From Microbacterium aoyamense (GTDB lineage: Bacteria > Actinomycetota > Actinomycetes > Actinomycetales > Microbacteriaceae), in contig NZ_JAKNUT010000001.1 of NCBI RefSeq assembly GCF_023155855.1, positions 620,001 to 684,000 of the forward strand: DNA of 64,000 bases, written 5' to 3'. Made by a program: the position numbers and the translations under genes. The notes under the pieces are model-generated. The model ran no database searches. It was not told the DNA's origin and worked only from the letters and a program-made list of their open reading frames with translations. Of this stretch, positions 42,249 to 53,628 are shown in pieces (position 1 is the stretch's first letter; the number at the start of each line of letters is the position of its first letter).

Positions 42249-43503
42249 ATGGATGTCACGCTGCACCGCTGGAGCGAAGGCGACCTCCCCGTGCTCGAGC
42301 GAGCGAACACACCCGAAATGACGCGGTACCTCGGGGGACCGGAGTCCGACGAGCAGGTGCTCGAGCGGCATGAGCGGTATCTGCGGCTCGGAAGCACAGG
42401 CGAGGCGCACATGTTCCGCGTCGACGTCGACGGGGTACCCGCCGGCGGGATCGGCTATTGGCAGACCGATCACGACGGCGTCGACGCCTTCGAGACGGGG
42501 TGGGAGATCGAGCCGCACTGGCAGGGTCGAGGGGTCGCTCGCGAAGCGCTCCGTCAGCTCATCCGCCTCGTCGCCGTCGACGGTTCTCGCTCTCTGCTCG
42601 TCGCGTATCCGGGGGTGGACAATCCCGGCTCGAACGCCCTCTGCCGTGGCGCGGGATTCGTGCGGACCGGATCCGGCACGATGCCGTGGCGCGGCGGCGA
42701 GCTCGCCTTCCACACGTGGGTGCTCGACATGTCACCGCTCGATCTCGCGGGGCGCGAGCCCGACGTCGACGAGCGGTTCGACTCCCTCGACCCGGGCCGA
42801 TGGTGGCCGTTCTACAATCCGCACTGGTCGTCGCGGGCCGACGCGGCCGCGCGCTGGTCGATCGGCACGGCGGGGCTCGAACTGCGCATCGACGAGGACA
42901 CCAGCCCATGGGCTCCCGCGATCGACGGCGACATCCGTGTCGCGCACGTGCAGACGGGGCAGTTCTCCGGCCCGCTCGGCAGCGGCATCGGCCAGCACCG
43001 GTTCCGACCCGGACTCGTCGTCGCAGAAGAGCAGCCCGAGCATCGCGGCTGGCTCGTCCACGGCGGAGTGATCGAGGTGCGCCTGGCTGCGATCGCGCAC
43101 GCCGACGCGATGGTCGCGTTCTGGCCCATCGGGTTCGAAGAGCGGCCGGACGACTGCGGAGAGATCTGCATCGCCGAGATCTTCGGCAGCGAGATCGATG
43201 CGGACGGCGGGCTGGTGGGTGTGGGGGTGAAGCCGCAGAACGATCCGCGCCTCACCACAGACTTCGAGAAGATCCGCGTCGACGGTGACCTCACCGTGAT
43301 GCACGACTACGCGGTCGAGTGGATGCCGGGCCACCTCCGCTTCTTCATCGACGGCCGCTGGGTCAAGACCGTCGCGCAAGCGATCGACTACCCCGTGCAG
43401 TTCATGCTCGACGTCTACGAGTTCGCGCGCTCCGACGGCTCACGCGACCTCGCCGCGCTGCCGCATGTGCTGCGGGTCGAGTGGGTCAGGACGTTCGCAC
43501 CTC

Positions 43504-43520
<17 letters not shown>
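42249..43520 (+). CDS. GNAT acetyltransferase fused to a GH16-like domain
   Basis: 423 residues from the ATG at 42249; starts at 42240 and 42219 are also possible because no ribosome site is clear. Residues 1-165 form a GNAT domain with the acetyl-CoA loop [17 protein letters not shown]. Residues 185-423 resemble a GH16/concanavalin-like sandwich: [12 protein letters not shown] in place of the family ExDxxE active site, then [22 protein letters not shown] and [13 protein letters not shown]. The central Asp of the active site is Cys, so glycosidase activity may be lost and the domain may bind glycans instead. The gene ends 17 bp inside the convergent recQ gene. Confidence 0.8.
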
Positions 43521-45474
<1,954 letters not shown>

Positions 45475-45569
45475 CTGGCCAGCGTAATCACCGTGGCCGA
45501 CGTCGCGGTTCAGACCAGGAACGCTGTGGACCCGGTGCGGCGAGCGCAACCTGTCGAGGAGCCGCGAGC

Positions 45570-48062
45570 CTACAGACGCACGACCTCGGTGACCCGGACC
45601 ACCGCTGTCCCCTCTTCGACGGACGCCGCGAGGTCGACGACTCCGCGGATCCGCCAGTCGTGGTCGCCCGCCGGGTCGTCGATCGTCTGCTCGACGAGCC
45701 ACTCGTCGGGACGTTCGTCGATCGCGACGAGCTTCGGCGAGCGCGCCGGACCGCCCGTGAGGATCTCGTCGTGCTCGTCGAAGTACGCGTCGAGCGCGGC
45801 CGGCCAATCCACCGCGGGATCCAGCTCGACCAGCTCGTCATCGCGCTGCAGCGCCGCGAGCTGCACACGGCGGAAGAGCTCGTTGCGCACGAGCACGAGG
45901 AACGCGCGACGATTGGTCAGCACCGACGGCGGTGCCGGCGGCACCACGGGGGTCGCGGCATCCACCACCGGATTCACCAGCGCCTCCCACTCGTCCACGA
46001 GCGACGAGTCGACCTGGCGCACGAGCTCGCCGAGCCACTCGATGATGTCGAGCAGGTCGTCGGTGCGGGCCTCGGCGGGCACGGTCTGGCGGACGGCGCG
46101 GTAGGCGTCCGAGAGGTAGCGCAGCACGAGGCCTTCGCTGCGGGCGAGCTGATAGAACGACACGAACTCGGCGAACGACATCGCACGCTCGAACATGTCG
46201 CGCACGACCGACTTGGGTGCCAACTCGAAGTCGCGCACCCACGGCTGCGACGACGCGAAGACCTCGAACGACTGGGCGAGCAGCTCCGAAAGCGGCTTCG
46301 GGTACGTGACCTCTTCGAGCAGCGCCATCCGCTCGTCGTACTCGATGCCGTCGCGCTTCATGGCGTTCACCGCCTCGCCACGCGCCTTGTACTCCTGCTG
46401 CGAGAGGATCGCCCGCGGGTCGTCGAGCGTCGCCTCGATGACGCTGATGACGTCGAGCGCGTAGTGCCCGCTGCCCGTCTCCGCCGACGCGTCGTCCGGT
46501 GAGAGCAGCGCGATCGCGGCGAGCGCGAACGGCGAGAGAGGCTGATTGAGCGCGAAGTTCGGCTGCAGATCGACGGTGACGTGGATGCCCGAGGCGTCGG
46601 CCACGACGATCTCAGCCGCGACGAGCGTGCGGAAGATCGCGATCGCACGCCGCGCGAGCTCGTACTTCCGTGCGCGGGGCTCGTGGTTGTCGAACACGAG
46701 GGAGCGCACGTTCGCGAAAACGTCGCCGCCCCGCGCGATGACATTGATGAGCATCGCGGCGGTGAGCTGCAGCTGCGGAACGAGGGGCTCCGGCTCTGCC
46801 GCGATGAGTCGCTCGTACGAGCCCTCACCCCAGTTCACGACCCCGGTCGGCGCCTTCTTGCGCACGATCTTCTTGCGCTTCGCGGGATCGTCGCCGGCCT
46901 TCGCGAGTGCGACGGCGTTCTCGATCTCCCACTCGGGCGCCATCACGATGACGTTGCCGTACGTGTCGAATCCGGCGCGGCCCGCGCGACCCGCGACCTG
47001 CTGGAACTCCCGCGCACTGATCTGCCTCATGCGAGTGCCGTCGTACTTCGACAGCGCCGTCAGCACGACCGTGCGGATCGGCACGTTGATGCCGACGCCG
47101 AGGGTGTCGGTACCGCAGATGACCTTGAGGAGGCCGCGCTGCGCGAGCGTCTCGACGAGTCGCCGGTAGCGCGGCAGCATGCCCGCGTGGTGCACCCCGA
47201 TGCCCGAGCGGACGAGTCGCGACAGCGTCTTGCCGAAGCCCGTCGTGAAGCGGAAATCGCCGATCGCCTCGGCGATGGCATCCCGCTGCTCCCGCGACGC
47301 CACCCGCACCGACGCGAGCGCCTGCGCGCGCTCGAGCGCCGCGGCCTGCGAGAAGTGCACGATGTAGACGGGAACCTCGTGCTCCTCGAGCAGCCGCTCG
47401 ACGATGTCGTGCGCAGGCGTGCGCGCGTAGGAGAAGTGCAACGGCACCGGCCGCTCGACGCCGGTGACGAGGGCCGTCGTGCGGCCGGTCCGACGGCTGA
47501 GATCGTCGGCGATGGATGCCACGTCGCCGAGCGTCGCCGACATCAGGACGAACTGCGCACGATGGAGCAACAGCAGCGGCACCTGCCATGCCCAGCCGCG
47601 GTCGGGATCGCCGTAGAAGTGGAACTCGTCCATGACAACCTGGTCGACTTCGGCATCCACCCCCTGCCGCAGCGAGAGGTTGGCGAGGATCTCGGCCGTG
47701 CAGCAGATGATCGGGGCATCGGGGTTGACCGACGAGTCGCCCGTCACCATGCCGACGTTCGAGGCGCCGAAGATGTCGACGAGGGCGAAGAACTTCTCGC
47801 TCACGAGCGCCTTGATGGGGGCGGTGTAGTACGAGCGGCCGCCGCGAGCGAGGCAGGCCGCGAGCGCTGCGACCGCGACGAGCGACTTGCCTGTGCCGGT
47901 CGGCGTCGAGAGGATGACGTTCGCCCCCGAGACGATCTCGATGACCGCTTCGTCCTGCGCGGGGTAGAGCTCGATGCCCTGCTCGCCGGTCCATGTGACG
48001 AACGCGTCGTACACGATGTCGGCGTCATCGGAGTCGCCGATGCGTTCGAGCAGCGAGGTCAT
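45570..48062 (-). CDS. DEAD/DEAH-box helicase, DUF3516-like (Ski2/HelY-related)
   Basis: 830 residues from the ATG at 48062, with GGGGAG upstream. SF2 motifs: [15 protein letters not shown] (I), [14 protein letters not shown] (Ia), [17 protein letters not shown] (II, DEFH), LMSATLGD (III), [16 protein letters not shown] (V) and [11 protein letters not shown] (VI). A long helical C-terminal part from about 480 resembles the actinobacterial DUF3516 region. DEFH in place of DEVH and the Ski2-like spacing suggest an RNA helicase. The exact role is unknown. It lies 95 bp upstream of recQ on the same strand. Confidence 0.88.
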   Translation of the reverse strand: MTSLLERIGDSDDADIVYDAFVTWTGEQGIELYPAQDEAVIEIVSGANVILSTPTGTGKSLVAVAALAACLARGGRSYYTAPIKALVSEKFFALVDIFGASNVGMVTGDSSVNPDAPIICCTAEILANLSLRQGVDAEVDQVVMDEFHFYGDPDRGWAWQVPLLLLHRAQFVLMSATLGDVASIADDLSRRTGRTTALVTGVERPVPLHFSYARTPAHDIVERLLEEHEVPVYIVHFSQAAALERAQALASVRVASREQRDAIAEAIGDFRFTTGFGKTLSRLVRSGIGVHHAGMLPRYRRLVETLAQRGLLKVICGTDTLGVGINVPIRTVVLTALSKYDGTRMRQISAREFQQVAGRAGRAGFDTYGNVIVMAPEWEIENAVALAKAGDDPAKRKKIVRKKAPTGVVNWGEGSYERLIAAEPEPLVPQLQLTAAMLINVIARGGDVFANVRSLVFDNHEPRARKYELARRAIAIFRTLVAAEIVVADASGIHVTVDLQPNFALNQPLSPFALAAIALLSPDDASAETGSGHYALDVISVIEATLDDPRAILSQQEYKARGEAVNAMKRDGIEYDERMALLEEVTYPKPLSELLAQSFEVFASSQPWVRDFELAPKSVVRDMFERAMSFAEFVSFYQLARSEGLVLRYLSDAYRAVRQTVPAEARTDDLLDIIEWLGELVRQVDSSLVDEWEALVNPVVDAATPVVPPAPPSVLTNRRAFLVLVRNELFRRVQLAALQRDDELVELDPAVDWPAALDAYFDEHDEILTGGPARSPKLVAIDERPDEWLVEQTIDDPAGDHDWRIRGVVDLAASVEEGTAVVRVTEVVRL

Positions 48063-48160
48063 CCTCCGAGTCTCCCCTACGCTCGGCATCCACCGTCCCG
48101 AATCGTGGCGGAACACCCATGCGGGAGCATACGTTGGAACAAGCGACAAGAGGAGCCCAC

Positions 48161-48472
48161 GTGAGTGATCTGACCGATGACCGCACGGTGACACGCGACG
48201 AGGCCGAGAGCCGCTACGAAGTCCGCCTCGGCGATGTGCTCGCAGGCTTCACCGAATACCGCGTCGATTCGCGCGGCCGGTACGTCTTCCACCACACCGA
48301 GATCGATCCCGCGTTCGGCGGCCGAGGCCTGGCGACGACGGTCGTGTCGTACGCGATGGCGGACGCAGCGGCCCGTGGCGAGACCGTGCGACCGACGTGC
48401 CCCGTGGTCGTGAAGTACCTCCGCTCGCACGACGTGCCCGGCCTCCAGGTCGACTGGCCCGACGGGGTCTGA
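48161..48472 (+). CDS. Small GNAT-type acetyltransferase (YjdJ-like)
   Basis: 103 residues from the GTG at 48161, chosen because AGAGGAG lies at the right distance; an ATG at 48119 would add 14 residues without a site. The sequence YRVDSRGRYVFHHTEIDPAFGGRGLATTVVSYAMADAAARGETVRPTCPVVVKYLRSH is the compact GNAT domain (PF14542) with the acetyl-CoA loop FGGRGLAT and the catalytic-position Cys in RPTCPVV. Members bind acetyl-CoA; substrates are poorly defined. It is 3 bp before the pirin gene and co-transcribed with it. Confidence 0.88.
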   Translation: MSDLTDDRTVTRDEAESRYEVRLGDVLAGFTEYRVDSRGRYVFHHTEIDPAFGGRGLATTVVSYAMADAAARGETVRPTCPVVVKYLRSHDVPGLQVDWPDGV

Positions 48473-48475
48473 CAC

Positions 48476-49456
48476 GTGACCCGCCTCGATACCGACGCCG
48501 CCGTAGCCTCTGAGGAGCCGTCGCCGGGCGACGGCCCTCGCGCGCTGCTGCTCGAGTCGCGCGAGGTGCCGCTCGGCGGGGTGCGTGGCATGGAGGTGCA
48601 CCGCTCGCTGCCGCAGCGCGATCTGCCCCTCGTCGGCGCCTGGTGCTTCCTCGACCGCTTCGGACCGCAGGACACCCTCATGCGCGTGGAGCCGCATCCG
48701 CACATCGGCCTGCAGACGGTGACATGGCCCCTGGTCGGCGAGATCCGCCACCGCGACTCGGTGGGCAGCGACGTCGTCGTGAGCCGAGGGGTCGTCAACC
48801 TCATGACGAGCGGCGCCGGCATCGCGCACTCCGAGTACTCGATCGGCGAGGGTCCGATCCCGCTCGACGCGCTGCAGCTGTGGGTCGCACTGCCCGACAG
48901 CCGGCGCCACGGCGGGCCCGCGTTCGAGCGGCACGAGGATCTGCCGATCGTGACGCTGCCCGATGCGGGCGGCGGACGCACCGCCGAAGCCGCGGTCGTC
49001 ATGGGCGAGTTCGCGGGGGCGGTGTCGCCCGCGACGGCCTACACGCCGATCGTCGGTGCGGAGGTCTTCCTGCCGGCGGGGAGTCGCGTCACCTTCCCGT
49101 TGCATCCGGACTGGGAGTACGCCGTGGTCGGCGTCGAGGGAGAAGCGACGGTGACGGATGCCGCGGCATCCGTCGACCGCGGCCGTCTTCTCTATCTCGG
49201 CACGGGGCGCGAGTCGGTCGAGGTCACGGTGGACAGCGAGGCGACCGTGTTCCTGCTCGGCGGCGAGCCGTTCGAGGACGAGATCGTGATGTGGTGGAAC
49301 TTCGTCGGACGCTCGCACGAAGAGATCGTCGAGGCGCGCGAAGAATGGGAGTCGGACTCCCCGCGATTCGGTCATGTCGTCGGCCATGGGCCGGAGCGCG
49401 TGCCCGCGCCGCCCCTGCCCGGAGTGCGGCTGACGCGTCGACGTCGACGAGTCTGA
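48476..49456 (+). CDS. Pirin family protein
   Basis: 326 residues, GTG start at 48476 just after the GNAT stop. Pirin cupin motif: VEPHPHIGLQTVTWPLVGEIRHRDSVGS, then MTSGAGIAHSEYS, giving the His and Glu iron ligands of the N-terminal cupin. A second, metal-free cupin follows (VTFPLHPDWEYAVVGVEGEAT). The C-terminal segment MWWNFVGRSHEEIVEAREEW is typical. Bacterial pirins are iron-dependent quercetin dioxygenase-like or redox sensor proteins. No substrate is implied by context, though the iron-related transporter genes begin 20 bp downstream. Confidence 0.93.
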   Translation: MTRLDTDAAVASEEPSPGDGPRALLLESREVPLGGVRGMEVHRSLPQRDLPLVGAWCFLDRFGPQDTLMRVEPHPHIGLQTVTWPLVGEIRHRDSVGSDVVVSRGVVNLMTSGAGIAHSEYSIGEGPIPLDALQLWVALPDSRRHGGPAFERHEDLPIVTLPDAGGGRTAEAAVVMGEFAGAVSPATAYTPIVGAEVFLPAGSRVTFPLHPDWEYAVVGVEGEATVTDAAASVDRGRLLYLGTGRESVEVTVDSEATVFLLGGEPFEDEIVMWWNFVGRSHEEIVEAREEWESDSPRFGHVVGHGPERVPAPPLPGVRLTRRRRRV

Positions 49457-49464
49457 GTCGCCGC

Positions 49465-49477
49465 TACGCTTTCACCG
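49465..49477 (+). promoter_or_regulatory. -10 element of the first ECF S-component gene, probable leaderless start
   Basis: TACGCT at 49465-49470, six bases, then GTG at 49477. The same hexamer and spacing occur before recQ. Confidence 0.5.
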
Positions 49478-50028
49478 TGGCATCCACCCGATCCGTCCTT
49501 TCGACGCGCGTCCTGCTGACCTGCGCTGCGATCGGCGTCGCGACGGGCATCCTCGGCGGCATCGCCGGATGGATCACCGTGCCGCTCCTCGCCGGCGCTC
49601 CCGTCGTCTACGGTCTCGTCCTCGGCGTGCACGTGCTGCCCGGCATCATCGCGCAGGAGGCGCTGCGGCTACCGTGGGTGGCCCTGCTGGCGCACGTGCT
49701 GGCGGCACTCGTGTCGAGCGCGATCGCGCCGATCTACGTCATGCAGTTCCTCGGCACGGCCGTGCTGTTCGGCGGCATCCAGGAGGTCGTGGCGGCCGTC
49801 GTGCGCTACCGTTCCTGGGCACCGTGGCGGTTCTTCATCTCGGCGGTCATCATCGGCTTGATCGTGGCGACCGCGGTCTTCTTCGCCGCACATCTCGGCG
49901 CGCTGCCGGTGTGGGCTCAGATCCTCTACCTCGCGATCTCGGTGCTCGGTCCTGTCGCGTGGACGGCCGTCGGGCTCGCGGTCGGCGCGGGGCTCCGTCG
50001 CGCGGGGGTCGTGCGCTCGACCCGCTGA
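49477..50028 (+). CDS. ECF transporter S component (YkoE-like), first copy
   Basis: 183 residues with five or six hydrophobic helices. It begins VLLTCAAIGVATGILGGIAGW and ends WTAVGLAVGAGLRRAGV. Layout and the RSWAPWRFFISAVI segment resemble YkoE-type substrate-binding subunits of energy-coupling factor importers. A second related protein is encoded at 53625-54197, sharing the LLTCAAIGVA start, an Arg-Phe/Trp-Trp middle loop and a RxAGV end. It has its own promoter and ends 13 bp before the iron-box region that leads the ATPase operon. The ligand is unproven. YkoE proteins are linked to thiamine precursors, but the neighbouring siderophore-interacting protein points to iron. Confidence 0.82.
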   Translation: MASTRSVLSTRVLLTCAAIGVATGILGGIAGWITVPLLAGAPVVYGLVLGVHVLPGIIAQEALRLPWVALLAHVLAALVSSAIAPIYVMQFLGTAVLFGGIQEVVAAVVRYRSWAPWRFFISAVIIGLIVATAVFFAAHLGALPVWAQILYLAISVLGPVAWTAVGLAVGAGLRRAGVVRSTR

Positions 50029-50040
50029 GTCTGCGATTCA

Positions 50041-50071
50041 CTTAGGGTCGGCTAAGTTAGGAGGGACTAAG
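50041..50071 (+). promoter_or_regulatory. Tandem DtxR/IdeR-like iron boxes before the ECF ATPase operon
   Basis: Two 15-bp units in tandem, TTAGGGTCGGCTAAG (50042-50056) and TTAGGAGGGACTAAG (50057-50071), each TTAGG-N5-CTAAG. The 19 bp from 50042 match 14 of 19 positions of the classical DtxR/IdeR box TTAGGTTAGGCTAACCTAA; the second site matches 11. GGAAG at 50081-50085 is the ribosome site for GTG at 50092. No TPP or other riboswitch fold is apparent in the 63-bp gap. Confidence 0.65.
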
Positions 50072-50091
50072 CACTCTCCCGGAAGACTCCC

Positions 50092-51921
50092 GTGGCCGCA
50101 CTCGAGCGTGACTCAGCCGCCATGCCCGCGGCTGCCTCCGTCGACCCGACGCCTCTCGTCCGGGTGCAGGGCCTCGGCATCACGCACGACGGAGAAGAGA
50201 CCGCGACTCCGGCATCCGTCACGTTCGACATCGCCCCCGGCGAAGTCGTGCTGCTCCTCGGTCCGAGCGGTTCGGGCAAGTCCACGCTGACGCTCGCGCT
50301 CAACGGACTCATCCCCCACGCCGTCCCGGCCGAGCTCTCGGGTTCGGTCGAAGTGGCGGGGCTCGACACACGCACCGCGGCGGTCGCCGAGTTGAGCACA
50401 CACGTGTCGATGGTGTTCCAAGACCCCGACGCGCAGCTCGTGACGGGCACCCTCCTCGACGAAGTCGCCTTCGGTCCTGAGAACCTCCGTGTGCCCGTCG
50501 CCGACGTGCTCGCCCGCGCCGAGGACGCCCTGCGCCGGGTCGGACTGTGGGAGCGGCGGCGTGAGAACCCCGATCGGCTGTCGGGCGGTGGACGCCAGCG
50601 CCTCGCGATCGCGTGCGCGCTCGCGATGGGTTCGCCGCTCCTCGTCCTCGACGAGCCCACGGCGAACCTCGACCCCCGCGGGATCGAAGAGGTCTATGCG
50701 GCGCTCGCCGAGCTCGTCGCGGCGGGGGACCGCGCGATCCTGCTCGTCGAGCACAACCTCGATGCGGCGGTCGGCTTCGTCGACCGTGTCGTCGTCCTCG
50801 ATGCATCCGGAACCGTCGTCGCGGACGGCTCGGTGGATGCCGTGCTGCGCGCCCGTGCGGAAGACCTGCACGCGATGGGGGTGTGGCTGCCGATCTCGAC
50901 TCTCGCGGCACTGCGGCTGCGCGCTGCCGGGGTCGCGCTCGATCCGCTGCCGCTCACTCCCGACGAGCTCCGCGCTGCGCTCATCGACGCCACGCCGTCG
51001 TCCTCCGGTCGGAGAATGTCGCGATCGTCGGAGGATCGAGCCGAGATACTCCGACATCCGTCACATTGTCCGACCGGGAAGTGGATGCCCGGGTCGAGCG
51101 CGACGGGTGCGACCGCGAGCGATGCGCCGCTCATCGAAGTGCGGGGCCTCACGGTCCGCCGCGGGCGCACGGACGTGCTGCACGGCATCGACCTCGACAT
51201 TCCCCGCGGCGAGTTCGTCGCCGTCGTCGGTGCGAACGGCGCGGGCAAGACGACCCTCGTCCAGGCGATCGCCGGCGTCATCCCCCCACCGCGCGGCGCG
51301 GTGCGCATCGACGGCCTCGACGTGGCGAAGACGGACGCCCGCATGCTCTCGAGGCGGATCGGGTTCGTCTTCCAGAACCCGGAGCATCAGTTCATCGCGC
51401 ACACCGTGTTCGACGAGATCGCCCACGGTCTGCGCAGACTGCGCCTCCCCGACGACGAGGTGCGCGAGCGCGCGATGGCACTCCTCACGCGCTTCGGGCT
51501 CGAAGGCAGGGCCGCATCGCACCCGTTCCTACTGTCGGGTGGCCAGAAGCGCCGGCTCTCGGTCGGAACGGCCCTCGTCGCGGGCGCGCCGATCCTCGCG
51601 CTCGACGAGCCCACGTTCGGCCAGGACCGAGCCCGCGCCGACGAGCTCCTCGGACTATTGCAGGAGCTCAACGACGACGGCACGACGATCATCGTCGTCA
51701 CGCACGACATGCAGCTCGTGACCGAGTACGCCCACCGCACGGTCGTGGTGAGCGGCGGGCGGGTTCTGCGGTCGGCGCCGACCTCCGAGGTCTTCGCCGA
51801 CGATGCACTGGTCGAGGCGGCCGGACTCCGACTTCCGCCGCTCGCGCGCGCGTTCCGCGATGTGCCCGGCGATCTCGCCGGCATCACGCGCCTGGCAGAT
51901 CTGCCGGGAGGTGCCTCATGA
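50092..51921 (+). CDS. Fused ECF transporter ATPases (EcfA-EcfA')
   Basis: 609 residues, GTG start with GGAAG upstream. Two complete ABC ATPase domains. The first has Walker A LGPSGSGKSTLTL, signature LSGGGRQRLAIACAL and Walker B LLVLDEPTANLD. The second has Walker A VGANGAGKTTLVQ, signature LSGGQKRRLSVGTAL and Walker B ILALDEPTFGQD. Both have Q-loops of the ECF type (VFQDPDAQLVTGT, VFQNPEHQFIAHT). The linker at about residues 303-345 is unusual and is partly encoded by a palindromic element. Stop and start overlap (ATGA) with ecfT. The protein powers vitamin- or metal-ligand import with EcfT and an S component. Confidence 0.95.
   Translation: MAALERDSAAMPAAASVDPTPLVRVQGLGITHDGEETATPASVTFDIAPGEVVLLLGPSGSGKSTLTLALNGLIPHAVPAELSGSVEVAGLDTRTAAVAELSTHVSMVFQDPDAQLVTGTLLDEVAFGPENLRVPVADVLARAEDALRRVGLWERRRENPDRLSGGGRQRLAIACALAMGSPLLVLDEPTANLDPRGIEEVYAALAELVAAGDRAILLVEHNLDAAVGFVDRVVVLDASGTVVADGSVDAVLRARAEDLHAMGVWLPISTLAALRLRAAGVALDPLPLTPDELRAALIDATPSSSGRRMSRSSEDRAEILRHPSHCPTGKWMPGSSATGATASDAPLIEVRGLTVRRGRTDVLHGIDLDIPRGEFVAVVGANGAGKTTLVQAIAGVIPPPRGAVRIDGLDVAKTDARMLSRRIGFVFQNPEHQFIAHTVFDEIAHGLRRLRLPDDEVRERAMALLTRFGLEGRAASHPFLLSGGQKRRLSVGTALVAGAPILALDEPTFGQDRARADELLGLLQELNDDGTTIIVVTHDMQLVTEYAHRTVVVSGGRVLRSAPTSEVFADDALVEAAGLRLPPLARAFRDVPGDLAGITRLADLPGGAS
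51005..51077. repeat. Palindromic element inside the linker of the fused ECF ATPase gene
   Basis: CCGGTCGGAGAATGT (51005-51019) is complementary with one mismatch to ACATTGTCCGACCGG (51063-51077), and an inner GTCGGAG/CTCCGAC pair lies at 51027-51033 and 51049-51055. It is read in frame as part of the linker. Its size and nested layout recall the element at 36254-36322, though the sequences differ. Confidence 0.65.
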
Positions 51922-52727
51922 CCGTCGCCGTCGATCCCTACGCCGAGCGGCCGGCCGCGGCATCCCTCCGCTTCCTCTACGGTCTCAATCCGCTCGCGAA
52001 GCTCGCAGCTCCCGTCCCCGCGATCGTCGCGCTGATCTTCGTGCGGGATGCCGCGACCCCCGCCGCGTTCGTGCTGCTCGCGTACGCGCTGCTGCTCGTC
52101 GGGGCGAACTTCACGCGACGGCTCGCGGGCATCCTGTTCCTCGCACTCCCGATCGCCGTCCTCGCGATCGGCGCCGGCTTCTCGCTCTGGACCGACGCCG
52201 CGCGCGTCGACGACACCGCGATCGTGTGGCAGATCGGGTCGTGGACGATGTACGCCGGCGCCCTCGAGACGGGCTTCTCGACGGCACTGCGGATCGCCGC
52301 GATCGTCTCGCTGACGCTCATCGCCGGCCTGTCGATGACTGGCCCCGACCTCGTGCGCGCCAGCGTCCAGCAGCTGCGGGTGCCCTATCGGATCGGTTAC
52401 ACAGCCCTGGCTGCGTTCCGCTTCGTGCCGCGCTTCGGGCACGAGCTCGACGTCATCCGCCAGGCGCATCGTGTCCGCGGCGCGCACGGCGGCCGTGGCC
52501 CGTTCTCGGCGATCGCCCGCTGGTTCGGCTACATCGTGCCGCTGCTGGCGGGGGCGATCCGGCACGCCGAACGCGTGGCCTTGGCGATGGATGCCCGCGC
52601 CTTCGGCGCCTACCCCGACCGCACCGAGCGCCATCTCGTGCCGTGGCGTGCGCGCGACACCGTCTTCGTCGTCCTCTTCTGGATCGCATCCGCCGCGATC
52701 TTCGTCCTCCTCCGCCCCTTCGCCTGA
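51918..52727 (+). CDS. ECF transporter transmembrane component EcfT
   Basis: 269 residues from the ATG that overlaps the ATPase stop. Five or more hydrophobic helices in the N-terminal 130 residues are followed by the coupling helices with the two Ala-Arg-Gly-type signatures of EcfT: AHRVRGAHGG near residue 183 and AMDARAFGAYPDR near residue 220. These insert into grooves of the ATPases. It links ATP hydrolysis to tilting of the S component in the membrane. The next gene, for the siderophore-interacting protein, starts 13 bp downstream. Confidence 0.93.
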   Translation: MTVAVDPYAERPAAASLRFLYGLNPLAKLAAPVPAIVALIFVRDAATPAAFVLLAYALLLVGANFTRRLAGILFLALPIAVLAIGAGFSLWTDAARVDDTAIVWQIGSWTMYAGALETGFSTALRIAAIVSLTLIAGLSMTGPDLVRASVQQLRVPYRIGYTALAAFRFVPRFGHELDVIRQAHRVRGAHGGRGPFSAIARWFGYIVPLLAGAIRHAERVALAMDARAFGAYPDRTERHLVPWRARDTVFVVLFWIASAAIFVLLRPFA

Positions 52728-52740
52728 CCCTGGAGATCCG

Positions 52741-53628
52741 ATGGCCCTGACCAGCAGACTCGTAAAGCCCGAGACGCAGGATCTCCTGCATCTGTCCGTC
52801 CTGCGCACCGAGCGCCTCTCGCCGCACTGGATGCGCATCACGCTCGGCGGAGGCGACATCGCGCAGTTCCGACCGATGGGCTACGACCAGTGGTTCCGCA
52901 TCTTCCTGCCTCTGGGCGGCGACGAGGGACTCGAGCGGCTCCCGGCGAAGGCGCACAAGCTCTTCGGCTACCTGAAGTACCTGCGCATCCCCGACGGCAT
53001 GCGGCCCGTCATGCGCAATTACTCGGTCCGCGAGTTCCGTGCCGCGACGGCGGATGCCCCGGCCGAGCTCGACGTCGATTTCGTCCTCCACGGCAGTGCG
53101 TCAGACGGCACGGCCGGACCCGCGTCGCGCTGGGCCGAGTCCGCCCAGCCCGGTGAGAGTGTCGTGATCATCGACGAGGGTCTCGCATTCAACCCCGAGC
53201 GCGGCACCGATCGCGTGCTGCTCGTGACCGATGAGACCGGCCTCCCGGCGGTCTCCTCGATCTGCGCCTCGCTCCCGGCGAACGCGACCGGGCTCGCGAT
53301 CATCGAGGTTCCGGATGCCGCGGACGCCCTCGAGTTCCCGCATCCGGCGGGGGTCAAGGTCCAGTGGATCGTGCGCGACCACGACACGAAGCCGGGTGTG
53401 CCCGCGTACGAGGCACTCGTCGCCTCCGATCTGCTGCCGACGCCGTTCCACGCGTACCTCGCCGGCGAGCAGGCGCTGCCCACCGAAGGCCGCCGGCACC
53501 TCGTCGGTCGGGGCATCTCGAAGGACCTCATCAGCTTCTGCGGCTACTGGCGCGTCGGCGCGGCATCCCCCACTCCCAAGTCGCAGCTCGCCGGTGCTTC
53601 GGAGAACGCAGCGGAGGCGCACTCGTGA
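52741..53628 (+). CDS. Siderophore-interacting protein (FAD-dependent ferric-siderophore reductase)
   Basis: 295 residues from the ATG at 52741 (GGAG upstream). SIP family features: MRNYSVREFR for the FAD isoalloxazine contact, FVLHGSASDG followed by GPASRWAESAQPGE, LLVTDETGLPAVSSICASLP in the NAD(P)H domain, and SFCGYWRVGAAS at the C-terminus. Such ViuB/YqjH-like enzymes reduce Fe3+ bound to siderophores in the cytosol, using NAD(P)H or ferredoxin, to free the iron. It sits within the ECF operon, between ecfT and the second S component, downstream of iron boxes. This is the main reason to propose an iron-ligand substrate for the transporter. Confidence 0.94.
   Translation: MALTSRLVKPETQDLLHLSVLRTERLSPHWMRITLGGGDIAQFRPMGYDQWFRIFLPLGGDEGLERLPAKAHKLFGYLKYLRIPDGMRPVMRNYSVREFRAATADAPAELDVDFVLHGSASDGTAGPASRWAESAQPGESVVIIDEGLAFNPERGTDRVLLVTDETGLPAVSSICASLPANATGLAIIEVPDAADALEFPHPAGVKVQWIVRDHDTKPGVPAYEALVASDLLPTPFHAYLAGEQALPTEGRRHLVGRGISKDLISFCGYWRVGAASPTPKSQLAGASENAAEAHS

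Noticed and set aside
50029..50091. A riboswitch (TPP or cobalamin type) before the ECF ATPase gene
   Set aside because: The gap is only 63 bp and lacks any conserved riboswitch core. The tandem TTAGG-N5-CTAAG units fit DtxR-type operators better.
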